From NCBI GenBank assembly GCA_041395505.1, contig JAWLAG010000001.1, positions 186,001 to 250,000 of the forward strand: 64,000 bases of DNA, given 5' to 3'. Numbering within the stretch: the first letter of the stretch is position 1; every line of letters begins with the position of its first letter. The stretch comes from Steroidobacteraceae bacterium (GTDB lineage: Bacteria > Pseudomonadota > Gammaproteobacteria > Steroidobacterales > Steroidobacteraceae). Below the pieces are notes generated by a model. The model worked only from the letters and a program-made list of their open reading frames with translations, ran no database searches and was not told the DNA's origin. Shown piece by piece: positions 49,088-58,356 of the stretch. The translations under genes were made by a program, and so were the position numbers.

Positions 49088-49680
49088 GTCGGTTCACTCC
49101 GGGAAGTGGCAATGCTGTCGGGCAGAGCTCGGGCGAGACTCTGGCGGCCACGATGCAAAAGTGTCTTCACCGTTCCCGAGGGCATCGCGAGCATTGCCGC
49201 AACCTCATCCACGGAACGATCCTGCCAATAATAGAGCTGCAGCACCTGGCGCTGCCGCTCTGGCAAGGCCGCGACGGCTTGCTGCACGAGCCGCTCGTCA
49301 ACCGCCGACGGGGCCGGCTCGCCTGCCAGCAGTGCGCTGTCATCGAGGCCATCGATCGCAACATTGCGATGGCGGTTGCGATGTGCGGGCCGGCGTGCCG
49401 CCGAAAAGCAGGTGTTGCGCACGATGGCATAAATCCAGGTCGACAGGGCGGCGCGGCCATCAAACCTTGGCAGGCCACGCCAGATATTGATGAAACTCTC
49501 CTGCGCCGCATCCTCGGCCAGCTGCCTGTCACCGAGCAGGCTGCAGCAAAGTTGCAGCACCCGCCGCTCATAGCGTTCAAATACATGGTCGATCGCCCGG
49601 TCCGCGCCACCCGCGGCGAGCAGCAGTCGTACCGCCTGATCATCGTCCTGTGGTTCGGGTGGAGCCTGGCGCTCGGACAT
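49084..49680 (-). CDS. ECF-type RNA polymerase sigma factor
   Basis: A 198-residue sigma-70-family protein with regions 2 and 4 only. Region 2 includes FERYERRVLQLCCSLLGDRQLAEDAAQESFINIWRGLPRFDGRAALSTWIYAIVRNTCF; region 4 is LPERQRQVLQLYYWQDRSVDEVAAMLAMPSGTVKTLLHRGRQSLARAL. It directs polymerase to an unknown regulon. The frame is open to 49905; ATG 49680 (MSERQAPP) gives a normal length, though no clear ribosome-binding site is visible. The putative membrane partner is coupled to its 3' end. Confidence 0.9.
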   Translation of the reverse strand: MSERQAPPEPQDDDQAVRLLLAAGGADRAIDHVFERYERRVLQLCCSLLGDRQLAEDAAQESFINIWRGLPRFDGRAALSTWIYAIVRNTCFSAARRPAHRNRHRNVAIDGLDDSALLAGEPAPSAVDERLVQQAVAALPERQRQVLQLYYWQDRSVDEVAAMLAMPSGTVKTLLHRGRQSLARALPDSIATSRSEPT

Positions 49681-49822
49681 ATTCACAACAGCATGACGCA
49701 CAATGACCATTGGACGCGGCAGATTCTCGCCCGGTTTCAGCTCGTACGCTGAAACCGCCGCGGCCCGGGCCGCGTATAAATGGCAGCAGCGGGCATTTGC
49801 ACCCGCGTACGGAGAGACGACT

Positions 49823-50239
49823 GTGGGCGAGGACGAACTGGCAATAATGATTCCCATCATCGCGGTGACGCTGTCGCTCGGCATCCCGATCATTGCGATC
49901 ATCACCGACTACAAGCGCCGCCGCGTGATGCTCGAGGGCATGCACAAGGAACGCCTGGCCGCGATCGAACGCGGGGTCGATGTGCCGCCCATGCCGCCCG
50001 AGCTGCTCTCGAGTGTCATGGTGAGGCGTGAAGTCACCCCAGTGGGGTACCTGTTCCGTGCGATGGTGTGGGCTGCGATCGGCTTGACCCTGCTCCTGCC
50101 GCTTGCCGACCTGATCGGCGGCCAACGCGTCGCGGCCGTGGGCTGGATGCCACTCGGAATCGGCTTTGCCTATCTGGTGCGGGCCATCATCGAGCACCGC
50201 AGCGGCCCGCGCAGGCCGCGCGACGGCGGAAGCACTTGA
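49823..50239 (+). CDS. Small membrane protein, DUF6249-like
   Basis: A 138-residue protein with an N-terminal hydrophobic segment (about 6-25, IMIPIIAVTLSLGIPIIAII), a charged middle (DYKRRRVMLEGMHKERLAAIERGVDVPPMPPELL), and two further segments (about 75-95 and 105-122) ending in a basic tail. The KERLAAIERGVDVPP stretch is typical of the DUF6249 family, whose role is unknown. It is divergent from the ECF sigma factor gene, which hints at joint control. GTG 49823 follows GGAGAGAC. Confidence 0.75.
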   Translation: MGEDELAIMIPIIAVTLSLGIPIIAIITDYKRRRVMLEGMHKERLAAIERGVDVPPMPPELLSSVMVRREVTPVGYLFRAMVWAAIGLTLLLPLADLIGGQRVAAVGWMPLGIGFAYLVRAIIEHRSGPRRPRDGGST

Positions 50240-50259
50240 CGCACCGCTGAACGGCTACA

Positions 50260-51663
50260 ATGGCGACCTCTGTGCCGGATGCGCCGAGGTCGCTGGTGAA
50301 GCTTTCTATCGTCGTGCTTGCCGCAGGTCAGGGCAAGCGTATGCGCTCGGACCTGCCCAAGGTCCTGCAGCCCCTGGCGGGTCGCCCGCTGTTGCACCAC
50401 GTGCTCGATACCGCACGGCAATTGCAGCCCACGCAGCTGCTGGTGGTCTTTGGCCATGGCGGCGAACAGGTCCGCGCGGCCACCGTGGGCAGCGATATCA
50501 GCTGGGTGCTGCAAGCCGAGCAGAAAGGTACGGGCCATGCGCTGGCGCAGGCCATGCCGCAGATCCCGAAGGACCATCATGTGCTGGTACTCTACGGCGA
50601 CGTGCCATTGCTTCAGCTGGCGACACTCGAGGCCCTGCTCGGGAAAGCCGGCGCGGGTGGGCTGTCCTTGCTAACCGTCCTGCTTGCCGATCCCACCGGC
50701 TATGGCCGCATCGTGCGCGACAAGCGCCGGCAACTGCGCCGCATCGTGGAAGAAAAAGACGCGAGCACTGCACAACGGCGCATACGCGAAGGCAACACTG
50801 GCGTGCTGGCAGGGCCCGCGCGGCGCCTCAACGGCTGGCTCGGTAAACTGCGCAACAACAATGCCCAGGGCGAGTACTACCTGACCGATGTCATTGCCAT
50901 GGCCGTCAAGGAACGCGTCAAGGTGGCGACTCTCCTTGCGGCGAGCGAAACCGAAGTGCTCGGCGTCAATGACAAGCTGCAACTCGCGCACTTGGAGGCG
51001 GCCTACCGGGCGAGGCGCAGCGCAGATCTCATGCGCGATGGTGTCACGCTGATCGATCCGCTGCGCTTCGACGTGCGAGGGAGCCTCGATTGCGGCCGCG
51101 ACGTGCAGATCGATGTCAACGTCGTGTGCGAAGGTAAGGTCGTGCTCGGCGATCGCGTGCGGATCGGGCCCAATTGCGTGCTACGCAATGCGACCATAGG
51201 CGCCGATACCGTTTTGCACGCCAATTGCGTACTCGATGGCGCCGAAATCGGCGCGCATTGCGAGATCGGTCCCTTTGCGCGGCTGCGGCCAGGAGCCACC
51301 ATGCGCGATCGCGCGCATGTGGGGAATTTCGTGGAGATGAAAAAAACCCTGCTGGGCGAAGGCAGCAAGGCGAACCACCTGACCTATCTCGGTGACGCCG
51401 TGATAGGCGCCCGGGTCAACGTCGGGGCCGGTACCATCACCTGCAACTATGACGGCGTCAACAAGTGGCGTACCGAGATCGGTGATGGCGCTTTCATAGG
51501 TTCTGGCAGCATGCTGGTCGCACCGGTCAAGATCGGCGCCGGCGCAACCATCGGAGCGGGATCGACCATCACCAAGGACGCACCCGAGGGGCAGCTGACC
51601 ATCGAGCGCTCGAAGCAACTCAGCATTTCGTCCTGGAAACGGCCCAGCAAGAAACCAGGCTGA
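50260..51663 (+). CDS. glmU: Bifunctional UDP-N-acetylglucosamine pyrophosphorylase / glucosamine-1-phosphate N-acetyltransferase
   Basis: A 467-residue enzyme that acetylates glucosamine-1-phosphate and then makes UDP-GlcNAc for cell-wall and lipopolysaccharide synthesis. The N-terminal uridyltransferase has [31 protein letters not shown] and LYGDVPLL; the C-terminal left-handed beta-helix has hexapeptide repeats ([50 protein letters not shown]), [18 protein letters not shown] and [13 protein letters not shown]. About 12 residues longer at the N-terminus than usual; GTG 50296 (VKLSIV) is an alternative start. In many relatives glmU follows atpC; here four genes intervene. Confidence 0.96.
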   Translation: MATSVPDAPRSLVKLSIVVLAAGQGKRMRSDLPKVLQPLAGRPLLHHVLDTARQLQPTQLLVVFGHGGEQVRAATVGSDISWVLQAEQKGTGHALAQAMPQIPKDHHVLVLYGDVPLLQLATLEALLGKAGAGGLSLLTVLLADPTGYGRIVRDKRRQLRRIVEEKDASTAQRRIREGNTGVLAGPARRLNGWLGKLRNNNAQGEYYLTDVIAMAVKERVKVATLLAASETEVLGVNDKLQLAHLEAAYRARRSADLMRDGVTLIDPLRFDVRGSLDCGRDVQIDVNVVCEGKVVLGDRVRIGPNCVLRNATIGADTVLHANCVLDGAEIGAHCEIGPFARLRPGATMRDRAHVGNFVEMKKTLLGEGSKANHLTYLGDAVIGARVNVGAGTITCNYDGVNKWRTEIGDGAFIGSGSMLVAPVKIGAGATIGAGSTITKDAPEGQLTIERSKQLSISSWKRPSKKPG

Positions 51664-51703
51664 TTCGCGCGGAAAATCACAGGCTTGCCTCACCTGCTCC
51701 GTG

Positions 51704-51736
51704 GTGTCATACGATTGTCATGCAACTGTCGTGAGA
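51704..51736 (+). promoter_or_regulatory. Pho box: three tandem 11-bp PhoB half-sites
   Basis: GTGTCATACGA (51704-51714), TTGTCATGCAA (51715-51725) and CTGTCGTGAGA (51726-51736) follow one another without a gap. The TGTCA/TGTCG cores repeat every 11 bases, exactly the Pho-box pattern. A PhoB dimer needs two units; three suggest oligomerisation, as at strong Pho promoters. The site is about 100 bases ahead of the lipoprotein gene at 51838. I do not see a convincing -10 box, so the exact promoter is open. Confidence 0.75.
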
Positions 51737-51837
51737 TCTTAATCCTTCGGCAATAGGCTTCTCCCCAGCGACTTGCCGCGACCGTCAAAACGGGTTCGCC
51801 GCAGCGTTCAATAAAACTTCAACAGAGGGATGACGCC

Positions 51838-53409
51838 ATGCAGTTTCGTCAGGGTTTGATTTTGGCCGCGATCGCCGCTGGTATCGGCGGTTGCGGCGGT
51901 GGAGATGTCAATCTGAACATTTCCACTGCTGACAATTCGGTCGACAACAGCACCACGACCACCGGGTCGAGCAACAATCCGTGTGCTTTCTATACCGATC
52001 CCGCGAGTAACACCGAGCGTCGTGGCTCGTTCGACGGAACCAACTGCACCTATCCATCATCCTTCGTCGGCGCGACCAACCCGCTTACGGTTGACCTGAC
52101 GATACCGTTCATATCCGGCGTGCACATTTTCCAGGACAGTCTCTTCGTCGGCCAGAACGTGACCAGCGGCGCCGCCCCGGCAAGCGGAACCGGCCCCACA
52201 CTCACCATCGAAGCGGGCAACAAGCTCGCCTTCAGCAACGCGGGCGATTACCTGCTGGTCAACCGCGGTTCGCGCATCATCGCCGATGGCTCGCCCACGG
52301 CGCCGATCACCTTCACCGGGTTTACCGACGTCGTCACCAGGACCGCGGGCCCGGAGGATGTGCAGCTGTGGGGCGGCGTGGTTCTGAACGGCAACGGAAT
52401 CACCAACAATTGCACCGATTCCGAGCGCACCAGCAACCAATGCCATGTCGTGTCGGAGGGCAAGCCGTCGAACTATGGTGGCAATGACAACGGCGATGAT
52501 TCGGGCATTTTGCGCTATGTCATCATCAAGCACGCCGGCTTCGAGGTGGCGCCGGGCGATGAGCTCAATGGCCTGACGCTGAACGCCGTTGGTTCGGGCA
52601 CCACCATCGAGAACATCGAGATCTACAGTGCCTACGACGATGGCGTCGAGTTCTTCGGCGGCGCGGCCAACGTGACCAATCTCATCGCGCTCTATGCGCG
52701 TGACGACTCCATCGACTTCTCCGACGGCTACGTCGGCCGTGTCGATCACGCGCTGGTCATTCACTCCGCCACCAACGGCAATCGCTGCATTGAGGGCGAC
52801 AACATCGGCGCGGGCCGAAGCGACGCGGGCCAGGCAATGGATCTGACGCCGCAAAGCAATCCCACCATCACCAACCTGACATGCATCACGTCGAATTTCG
52901 ATGCGGGTACGCACGGTGACTCGGAAGGTCCTTTGCTGCGCCAGGGCGCATTGGCCCAGATCGCGGACAGCATCGTGTATGGCGGTTACGGCACCAGCAA
53001 GCTCGGCTACAACTCCAACGAATGCCTGGAGATTGAGTCGGACGTGTCGCTCGCAGCCGCACAGGCAGGCGATAGCACTTTTACCAACAGCATCATTGCC
53101 TGCTCGGAGGCGACCAAGGGCAGCTTGCCGAACGGCGATACGGTCGGCCAATGGGTGACCGATTCCGCGACCTACACCAACAATACGGGCAACACGATCA
53201 TCACCGATGCGGCGAATGCGAACGTGAGTCTGCTCGAGCCGGGCACCTTCTACACGGCGACGACGCTGACCGATGCGGCCGGCGCCGCGATCACGGTCGC
53301 TCCAGTCAGTGGTCAGCTCGGCGCGGTGACGCGTGCGAACGACTGGACGGCGGGCTGGGCATTCGGCCTGCGCGCCGGCAATCGCGCCGAACCGCTGTGG
53401 TTCGAGTAA
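51838..53409 (+). CDS. Surface or periplasmic lipoprotein with a beta-helix-like repeat, partner of a TonB receptor
   Basis: A 523-residue lipoprotein (lipobox ending IGGC, Cys19). A Gly/Asn/Thr-rich linker is followed by a long beta-strand repeat region: LTIEAGNKLAFSNAGDYLLVNRGSRIIADGSPTAPITFTG, WGGVVLNGNGITNNC, LRYVIIKHAGFE, and GLTLNAVGSGTTIENIEIYSAYDDGVEFFGGAANVTNLIALYARDDSIDFSDG. This looks like a right-handed beta-helix (pectate-lyase style). No catalytic residues can be named. The TonB receptor gene follows by 25 bases and a Pho box precedes it, so it probably works in phosphate-starvation uptake. Confidence 0.75.
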   Translation: MQFRQGLILAAIAAGIGGCGGGDVNLNISTADNSVDNSTTTTGSSNNPCAFYTDPASNTERRGSFDGTNCTYPSSFVGATNPLTVDLTIPFISGVHIFQDSLFVGQNVTSGAAPASGTGPTLTIEAGNKLAFSNAGDYLLVNRGSRIIADGSPTAPITFTGFTDVVTRTAGPEDVQLWGGVVLNGNGITNNCTDSERTSNQCHVVSEGKPSNYGGNDNGDDSGILRYVIIKHAGFEVAPGDELNGLTLNAVGSGTTIENIEIYSAYDDGVEFFGGAANVTNLIALYARDDSIDFSDGYVGRVDHALVIHSATNGNRCIEGDNIGAGRSDAGQAMDLTPQSNPTITNLTCITSNFDAGTHGDSEGPLLRQGALAQIADSIVYGGYGTSKLGYNSNECLEIESDVSLAAAQAGDSTFTNSIIACSEATKGSLPNGDTVGQWVTDSATYTNNTGNTIITDAANANVSLLEPGTFYTATTLTDAAGAAITVAPVSGQLGAVTRANDWTAGWAFGLRAGNRAEPLWFE

Positions 53410-53434
53410 GCGTCGCCAACGGGGGGATTGCATC

Positions 53435-56194
53435 ATGAAAACCAGAATCGCGATGCCGCTGGTGGCGACACCAGCGGTGCGCCGCCCGCTTGCGCTTGCT
53501 ATCGCAGCACTGATCTGTGTGCCGGCGCATGCCCAGGAGGCAGACGCCGCCAAGGAAAGCAACAGCGAAGAAAAGGGATCGTTGCAGGAAGTTGTGATCG
53601 AAGCGCGCCTCAAATCGGCGGCGACCGATGTCGTGCAGGAGCGCATTGACCAGGTCGTGGCCGCGGATTTTCTTGCGGCCGAGCAGATCAGCCGCGTTGG
53701 TGACAGCACGGTGTCGCTGGCGTTGCGCCGCCTGCCGGGCGTTACGCTCGTGACCGACCAATATATCTATGTACGCGGTTTGGGCGAGCGCTATTCCAGC
53801 ACCACGCTGAATGGCGCCTATGTTCCATCGCCCGACCTTACGCGAAACGTGATTCCGCTCGATCTTTTTCCCGCGCAGATCATCGAGTCGCTCGCCGTGC
53901 AGAAAGGCTACACCCCAGAGCAGCCTGCGGCCTTCGGCGGCGGCAACGTCGACATTCGCACCAGGGGTATTCCCGAGCAGTTCACCCTGGGCGTCCAGAT
54001 TGGTTCCGCCTACGATTCCGAGCACTCGCGCGATCGCATCGTCTATCCAGGCGGCGGCGATGACGCGCTCGGCACGGACGATGGTACCCGCGCTTTGGCC
54101 GCCGGACTGCGCAGCGCCATCGATACCTATCAGGGCGATATCAGTCCGAACGGCATTTTCCGCGCACTGCAGCGCGACGGACAATTTCACACATTCGCCG
54201 AGGCCGAGGCTATCAATCGCCAGTTGGCCACCGGCCTCAACCGCAACATCGATTTCGAGTCGAAGTCGAGTAATCCCGACCTGTCCCTGGAAGCCGTACT
54301 CGGCAACAAGTGGGATCTCGGATCGAGCGGCGACTGGCGATTCGGGTTCCTGGGTCTTGGGGACTACAAGAATGGCTGGCGCAATCGCGATCGCGTCAAT
54401 CGCTCGGTCGCCAATCCCGATACCGATGTCGTGAATGTCGAACGTTCGACCAATCAGGTGGCGCTTACGGGTTCGCTCAACCTCGGTCTCGAGTTCACAC
54501 GCGAGCACAAACTCATCGCGACCGGCCTTTACCTGCGAAATACCGAGGACGAAGCGTCGCTCGTAACCGGCAACAATTTCAATTTTCAGCGCGATTCGGG
54601 CGATCAGTTTCGAAACTACAAGATTCGCTACGAGGAACGTGACCTTCGCCTGTATCAGCTGCGCGGATCGCATGAGCTGGGCGAAGATACACTCGCCTTG
54701 ATCGGCAACCCGGGCTGGTTGTCGTTCGCGCGTGACATGCAGCTCGACTGGTACTACTCGAAGGCGCGGGCGCGAACCGACATCCCGAACGAGATCAACG
54801 TCTCGGCGGCGGACAAGGTCGATTCGCAAAGCGGCGCGTTGCTGAGCACCGGACTTCGCTCATCGGCGAGCGCGGCGGATTTTCGCTTCACCAACTTGCT
54901 CGACGACGTTGAGAGCTATGGCTGGAGTCTGCATCGTCCGTTCGAGATCGGCGAATCATTCATCGCAAAGATCAGCGGCGGCTGGGACTATTACCGCAAG
55001 GGCCGCAGCTATGTCCAGACCCAGTTCGGTCTCGGGACCACGAGTTCTGCTGCCACGGGCGCGCTCATCGGCGCGCCGGGTGACGTTCTTGCCGATAGTG
55101 CGATAACCGATCCTGCCAACGGCTATGTACTGTCACTCGGCGGCATAGGTACGGAAAGTTACCTTGCAGGCGAAATCATCGATGCCTACCACCTGAGTTT
55201 CGACACCACCTGGCGCGACACCTGGCGGCTCGCTGGTGGTGTGCGCTGGGAAGGATTCAAGCAGGCATCCGTCCCGGTCGATCCCTATCAGTATGACCCC
55301 GCGGTCGGCAAAGTGCCCGTACCGCAGGACCAGCTGAGCAACCTGGTGCGCGCCGAGGATGGCTACTACCCGGCGCTCGCGCTCACCTACATGCGGCCCG
55401 GGTTCATGGACGCGCGGGATTTTCAGCTGCGCTTCGGCGTCAGCCAGACGACGGCTCGTCCCGACCTGCGTGAGGTTTCCGGCGCGACCTATATCGATCC
55501 GCTGACCGAGGCGCGGGTGCGTGGCAACCCACTGTTGATCACATCGGAGCTTCTCAATCTCGATTTGCGAGCCGAGTGGTTTTTTGCGGGCGGCGACAAC
55601 TTCACGGTTTCGGCGTTCTACAAGGACATCAAGAATCCGATCGAGACCATAGAAGGCGCCGGGACCGACGACAATATCTCGCTGACCTTCATCAATGCCG
55701 AATCCGCCGAACTGTATGGACTGGAGCTCGAGTGGCTCAAGGATCTTGCCTTCATGGAAGATCACCTCGGCCGGTGGATCGACGGTTTCTTCCTCGCCGG
55801 CAATCTCACCTACAGCGACTCCAGGCTGCGAATTGGTCAACAGGCACTCAATCTCACCAACCAGACCCGTCGACTGACCCAGCACTCGCCGCTCGTGCTC
55901 AATTTTCAGGTCGGCTACGATGCCCCTGGCGGACGCCATAGCGCGACACTCGTCTACAACATGGCGGACAAACGTGTGTTCTTCGCGGGTCGAAATGGCG
56001 CGCCGGATGCCTACGAGCGGCCATTCAATTCGCTCGACGTCGTCTATACGTTCTACGCTACCGACAATCTGAGCGCGAAGTTCCGGGTGCAGAACATGCT
56101 GGACGAGGCTTTCGAGATCACCCAGGGTGGTGTCACCGTGCTCGAACAGCAGCGCGGCCGGACGCTGAAGGTGGACGTAAGCTACAAGTTCTAG
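53435..56194 (+). CDS. TonB-dependent outer-membrane receptor
   Basis: A 919-residue receptor. Signal peptide (about 1-34, ending AHAQ), a short linker (EADAAKESNSEEKGS), TonB box-like LQEVVIEA, plug domain (about 55-190) with VSLALRRLPGVTLVTDQYIYVRGLGERYSSTTLNGAYVPSP and a VDIRTRGIPE end, then a long beta-barrel ending in the aromatic C-terminal Phe (DVSYKF) recognised by the BAM machinery. No secretin-like N-terminal domain, so no transmembrane sigma signalling. It shares a transcript with the lipoprotein upstream and probably imports a phosphorus source bound by it. GGGGGG lies before the ATG. Confidence 0.93.
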   Translation: MKTRIAMPLVATPAVRRPLALAIAALICVPAHAQEADAAKESNSEEKGSLQEVVIEARLKSAATDVVQERIDQVVAADFLAAEQISRVGDSTVSLALRRLPGVTLVTDQYIYVRGLGERYSSTTLNGAYVPSPDLTRNVIPLDLFPAQIIESLAVQKGYTPEQPAAFGGGNVDIRTRGIPEQFTLGVQIGSAYDSEHSRDRIVYPGGGDDALGTDDGTRALAAGLRSAIDTYQGDISPNGIFRALQRDGQFHTFAEAEAINRQLATGLNRNIDFESKSSNPDLSLEAVLGNKWDLGSSGDWRFGFLGLGDYKNGWRNRDRVNRSVANPDTDVVNVERSTNQVALTGSLNLGLEFTREHKLIATGLYLRNTEDEASLVTGNNFNFQRDSGDQFRNYKIRYEERDLRLYQLRGSHELGEDTLALIGNPGWLSFARDMQLDWYYSKARARTDIPNEINVSAADKVDSQSGALLSTGLRSSASAADFRFTNLLDDVESYGWSLHRPFEIGESFIAKISGGWDYYRKGRSYVQTQFGLGTTSSAATGALIGAPGDVLADSAITDPANGYVLSLGGIGTESYLAGEIIDAYHLSFDTTWRDTWRLAGGVRWEGFKQASVPVDPYQYDPAVGKVPVPQDQLSNLVRAEDGYYPALALTYMRPGFMDARDFQLRFGVSQTTARPDLREVSGATYIDPLTEARVRGNPLLITSELLNLDLRAEWFFAGGDNFTVSAFYKDIKNPIETIEGAGTDDNISLTFINAESAELYGLELEWLKDLAFMEDHLGRWIDGFFLAGNLTYSDSRLRIGQQALNLTNQTRRLTQHSPLVLNFQVGYDAPGGRHSATLVYNMADKRVFFAGRNGAPDAYERPFNSLDVVYTFYATDNLSAKFRVQNMLDEAFEITQGGVTVLEQQRGRTLKVDVSYKF

Positions 56195-56234
56195 GCTGCC
56201 GTCGCGGCGGTCGCCGGTCGCTCCCCGTCGTGCT

Positions 56235-56266
56235 GCGCCGAACCAAACCCCCCGGTGGGTCGGCGC
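56235..56266. terminator. Stem-loop between convergent TonB-receptor and HIT genes
   Basis: GCGCCGA (56235-56241) pairs with TCGGCGC (56260-56266) over 7 bp, with an inner CC/GG extension. It lies in the 91-base gap between two convergent genes and may terminate both transcripts, but no T run follows, so this is uncertain. Confidence 0.4.
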
Positions 56267-56285
56267 GGCGCGGCCGGGGCGCGGC

Positions 56286-56720
56286 TCATTGCGTAAGGGC
56301 GGCGCGCAGCTGCATGGCGAGCGCCTCGAGTTGCCCCGGGTCCGCCATTTGCGTTGCGTGACGCGCCATGGCTTCGCCAGCGCGGCGCGGTACGACGTGG
56401 AAATGTACGTGCGGTACCGATTGCCCCGCTGCGCTGCCATTGAACTGCATGATCGTCACGCCATCGGCGGCGAAGGCCGCGCGGGCGGCGATGGCAATGC
56501 GCTGGGTCATGCGCATGCAGTCGGCCGCGCTCCCGGGTGAGAGATCGAACAAGGTGACCGCAGCTTCCTTGCTGATGATGAGGCTGTGCCCGCGGCTCTG
56601 CGGCATGATGTCCATAATCACCAGCGTCGCGTCATCCTCACAGACCTTCACGCATGGCAGTTCGCCGCGAAGGATCCGCGCGAAAATATTGTCCTGGTCA
56701 TATGGCGCAATCGCATTCAT
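56286..56720 (-). CDS. HIT-family nucleotide hydrolase/transferase
   Basis: A 144-residue histidine-triad protein. N-terminal DNIFARILRGELPCVKVCEDDATLVIMDIMPQSRGHSLIISKEAAVTLFDL and C-terminal active site HVHFHVVPR (HxHxH) are diagnostic. HIT proteins cleave nucleoside phosphoramidates or dinucleoside polyphosphates; the precise substrate is unknown. It overlaps the upstream DUF6502-like gene by 4 bases and is the last of a three-gene operon. Confidence 0.93.
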   Translation of the reverse strand: MNAIAPYDQDNIFARILRGELPCVKVCEDDATLVIMDIMPQSRGHSLIISKEAAVTLFDLSPGSAADCMRMTQRIAIAARAAFAADGVTIMQFNGSAAGQSVPHVHFHVVPRRAGEAMARHATQMADPGQLEALAMQLRAALTQ

Positions 56721-57460
56721 GGTTCGATCATCCGCTCATCCCACACGGCATAAGTATAGACGCCGGCCATCGCGGTGCGCCGCCCCTTGCGGCTTTTCGC
56801 CGTAGTGCGCGTGACGCGCCCTTCCAGCCAGTCGTCGATGCTTTCGAGAAATATCTGCGCCTGCCGTTTGCTGAAGCGGTTGAATGCGTCCAGCTCCGTC
56901 GCTGGCAGGTCGCGTACCGCTGCGTGCCGCGCGAGCAACCGCTCGCCAGGAGACTTGCGCAGGTTTCTATGCATGGTCTGCAGGCAATGCCATAGCGCAT
57001 CGGCGTGCAGGGCAAGACGTGCCGGATCGCTGCCTTTCAGGTGCAGATTACGCTGCCGCGGTCGATAGAGGCCTTTGCCCGCAGGCGCGAGCAGCCGCCA
57101 TTTGCCGATTCGTGGCAGCACCGCCGCCGCGGCCCGCCCACCGACCGCTGCGCGCAACAGTGCCTCGATACTCGGCGCCGTTCCCCTGAGCGGGATGGCA
57201 CGGGGCCTCGCATGGTCATCGAGATAACGCCGATCACGATGCCAGCGTGACAGGGCACTCGAGAGAGCATAGATCTCGATCTTCTCGGCTGCGCCGCCGC
57301 GCTTGCGCCCCGCACGGTTCACCCGCAATGCCGACGTGACCCATCGCTCGAGCTGCTTGGCGTCGAGGCCTGAGTCGAGCAGGTACCTGATGAATTGAAA
57401 GACGGCACGTTCCGCCGGATGGGTGCCGACGTTCTTGGTAATCGTTGTCGTGGATTTCAT
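56717..57460 (-). CDS. DUF6502-like protein, second tandem copy
   Basis: A 247-residue protein: AERAVFQFIRYLLDSGLDAKQLERWV at the N-terminus, IYALSSALSRWHRD, then RAIPLRGTAPSIEALLRAAVGGRAAAAVLPRIGKWRLLAPAGKGLYRP and a C-terminal region with FSKRQAQIFLESIDDWLEGR. Some basic stretches could bind nucleic acid. It resembles the gene just upstream (57457-58287) in layout and size, though not closely, so they may be diverged paralogues. 4-base overlaps on both sides. Function unknown. Confidence 0.6.
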   Translation of the reverse strand: MKSTTTITKNVGTHPAERAVFQFIRYLLDSGLDAKQLERWVTSALRVNRAGRKRGGAAEKIEIYALSSALSRWHRDRRYLDDHARPRAIPLRGTAPSIEALLRAAVGGRAAAAVLPRIGKWRLLAPAGKGLYRPRQRNLHLKGSDPARLALHADALWHCLQTMHRNLRKSPGERLLARHAAVRDLPATELDAFNRFSKRQAQIFLESIDDWLEGRVTRTTAKSRKGRRTAMAGVYTYAVWDERMIEP

Positions 57461-58287
57461 GCGGATTTTCGTTTGCCGTTGGTGCGCCTGCGATCCGTGC
57501 GCGGAATGATCATGAGTGCGACATCCATGCCGTTGGCCGATGGCCGTTTGCGCCCTTCGGCAACGACGGCGGTATCGGCCAGGGACTCGAGAGCGGCGTC
57601 AAAGGTCTGCGCAGCACGGTTGCGAAGCCACGCCGCCTCGATTTCGCTGCCGGCAGCGAGGTGTATCGATCGCCAATGTATTGCCTGTTGGCCGGCGCGC
57701 ACCAGCTGGCTCGCGAGACGCATGGTCTGGCGCAGCGACTGGTCGCGGGCCCGGCTGCGGCGGCGTGGTGCCGGCAACAGATCGACGCGTTCGCCGTCCT
57801 GGCGAGCCGCTTCGAGGCGCAGGAGTTCCCTGATGATGACGCGCGGCGGCACGTCGCCGGCGTAGCGGCGCACCAACAGCGCAAATTCGTTACCGCGACC
57901 GCGCCAGCGCAAACTGCGAGGACGCCCGGCAGCGCCCCGAAACTGCGGATCGCTGCGCCAACCGGCCTCGACCCGCAGCGCGCGTTGGTATACCGGCGGC
58001 TGTCCTCCCGCCGCTCCGCGTGCGAGGCTTCGCACTTCGGCGCGCGTCAATCCGGTGAGCGCGGCGACATGCGACAGATTGACCCGACCGTTCCGTAACC
58101 GCGACAGCTCGGCAGCAGCGTCGACGAATGCAACCTTGAGCATGTCGGCGGCGTCGAGCGGCGTGATGCCACGTTCGACCCACAGCCGGGCCAGAGGCCG
58201 GAACAGTTCGACGAGCGAGGCCCTTGCTTCGGCCAGTCCCGCGGGCGGCGCATCGGCCGGCGCGATTCGTGGCTTTCTCGGGCTCAT
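57457..58287 (-). CDS. DUF6502-like protein, first tandem copy
   Basis: A 276-residue protein: LVELFRPLARLWVERGITPLDAADMLKVAFVDAAAEL, then NLSHVAALTGLTRAEVRSLARG, which is a helix-turn-helix-like segment, LVRRYAGDVPPRVIIRELLRLEAARQDGERVDLLPAPRRRSRARD, and a long helical C-terminus ending in a basic tail RTDRRRTNGKRKSA. The helix-turn-helix and basic ends suggest DNA or RNA binding. ATG 58287 (MSPRKPR) is used; the open frame runs much further but is antisense to the gene at 58357. First gene of the operon with 57460 and the HIT gene. Confidence 0.62.
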   Translation of the reverse strand: MSPRKPRIAPADAPPAGLAEARASLVELFRPLARLWVERGITPLDAADMLKVAFVDAAAELSRLRNGRVNLSHVAALTGLTRAEVRSLARGAAGGQPPVYQRALRVEAGWRSDPQFRGAAGRPRSLRWRGRGNEFALLVRRYAGDVPPRVIIRELLRLEAARQDGERVDLLPAPRRRSRARDQSLRQTMRLASQLVRAGQQAIHWRSIHLAAGSEIEAAWLRNRAAQTFDAALESLADTAVVAEGRKRPSANGMDVALMIIPRTDRRRTNGKRKSA

Positions 58288-58356
58288 GACAGGATTCCCG
58301 GTATCATGAAGTGGATTCACGTTGCGGCGGCGGGAGCCGGCTGTCAACCGGCATAT

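Noticed and set aside
51703..51837. A sigma-70 -10 box after the Pho box (CAATAG, 51751)
   Set aside because: Only a poor match, so no promoter position was assigned.
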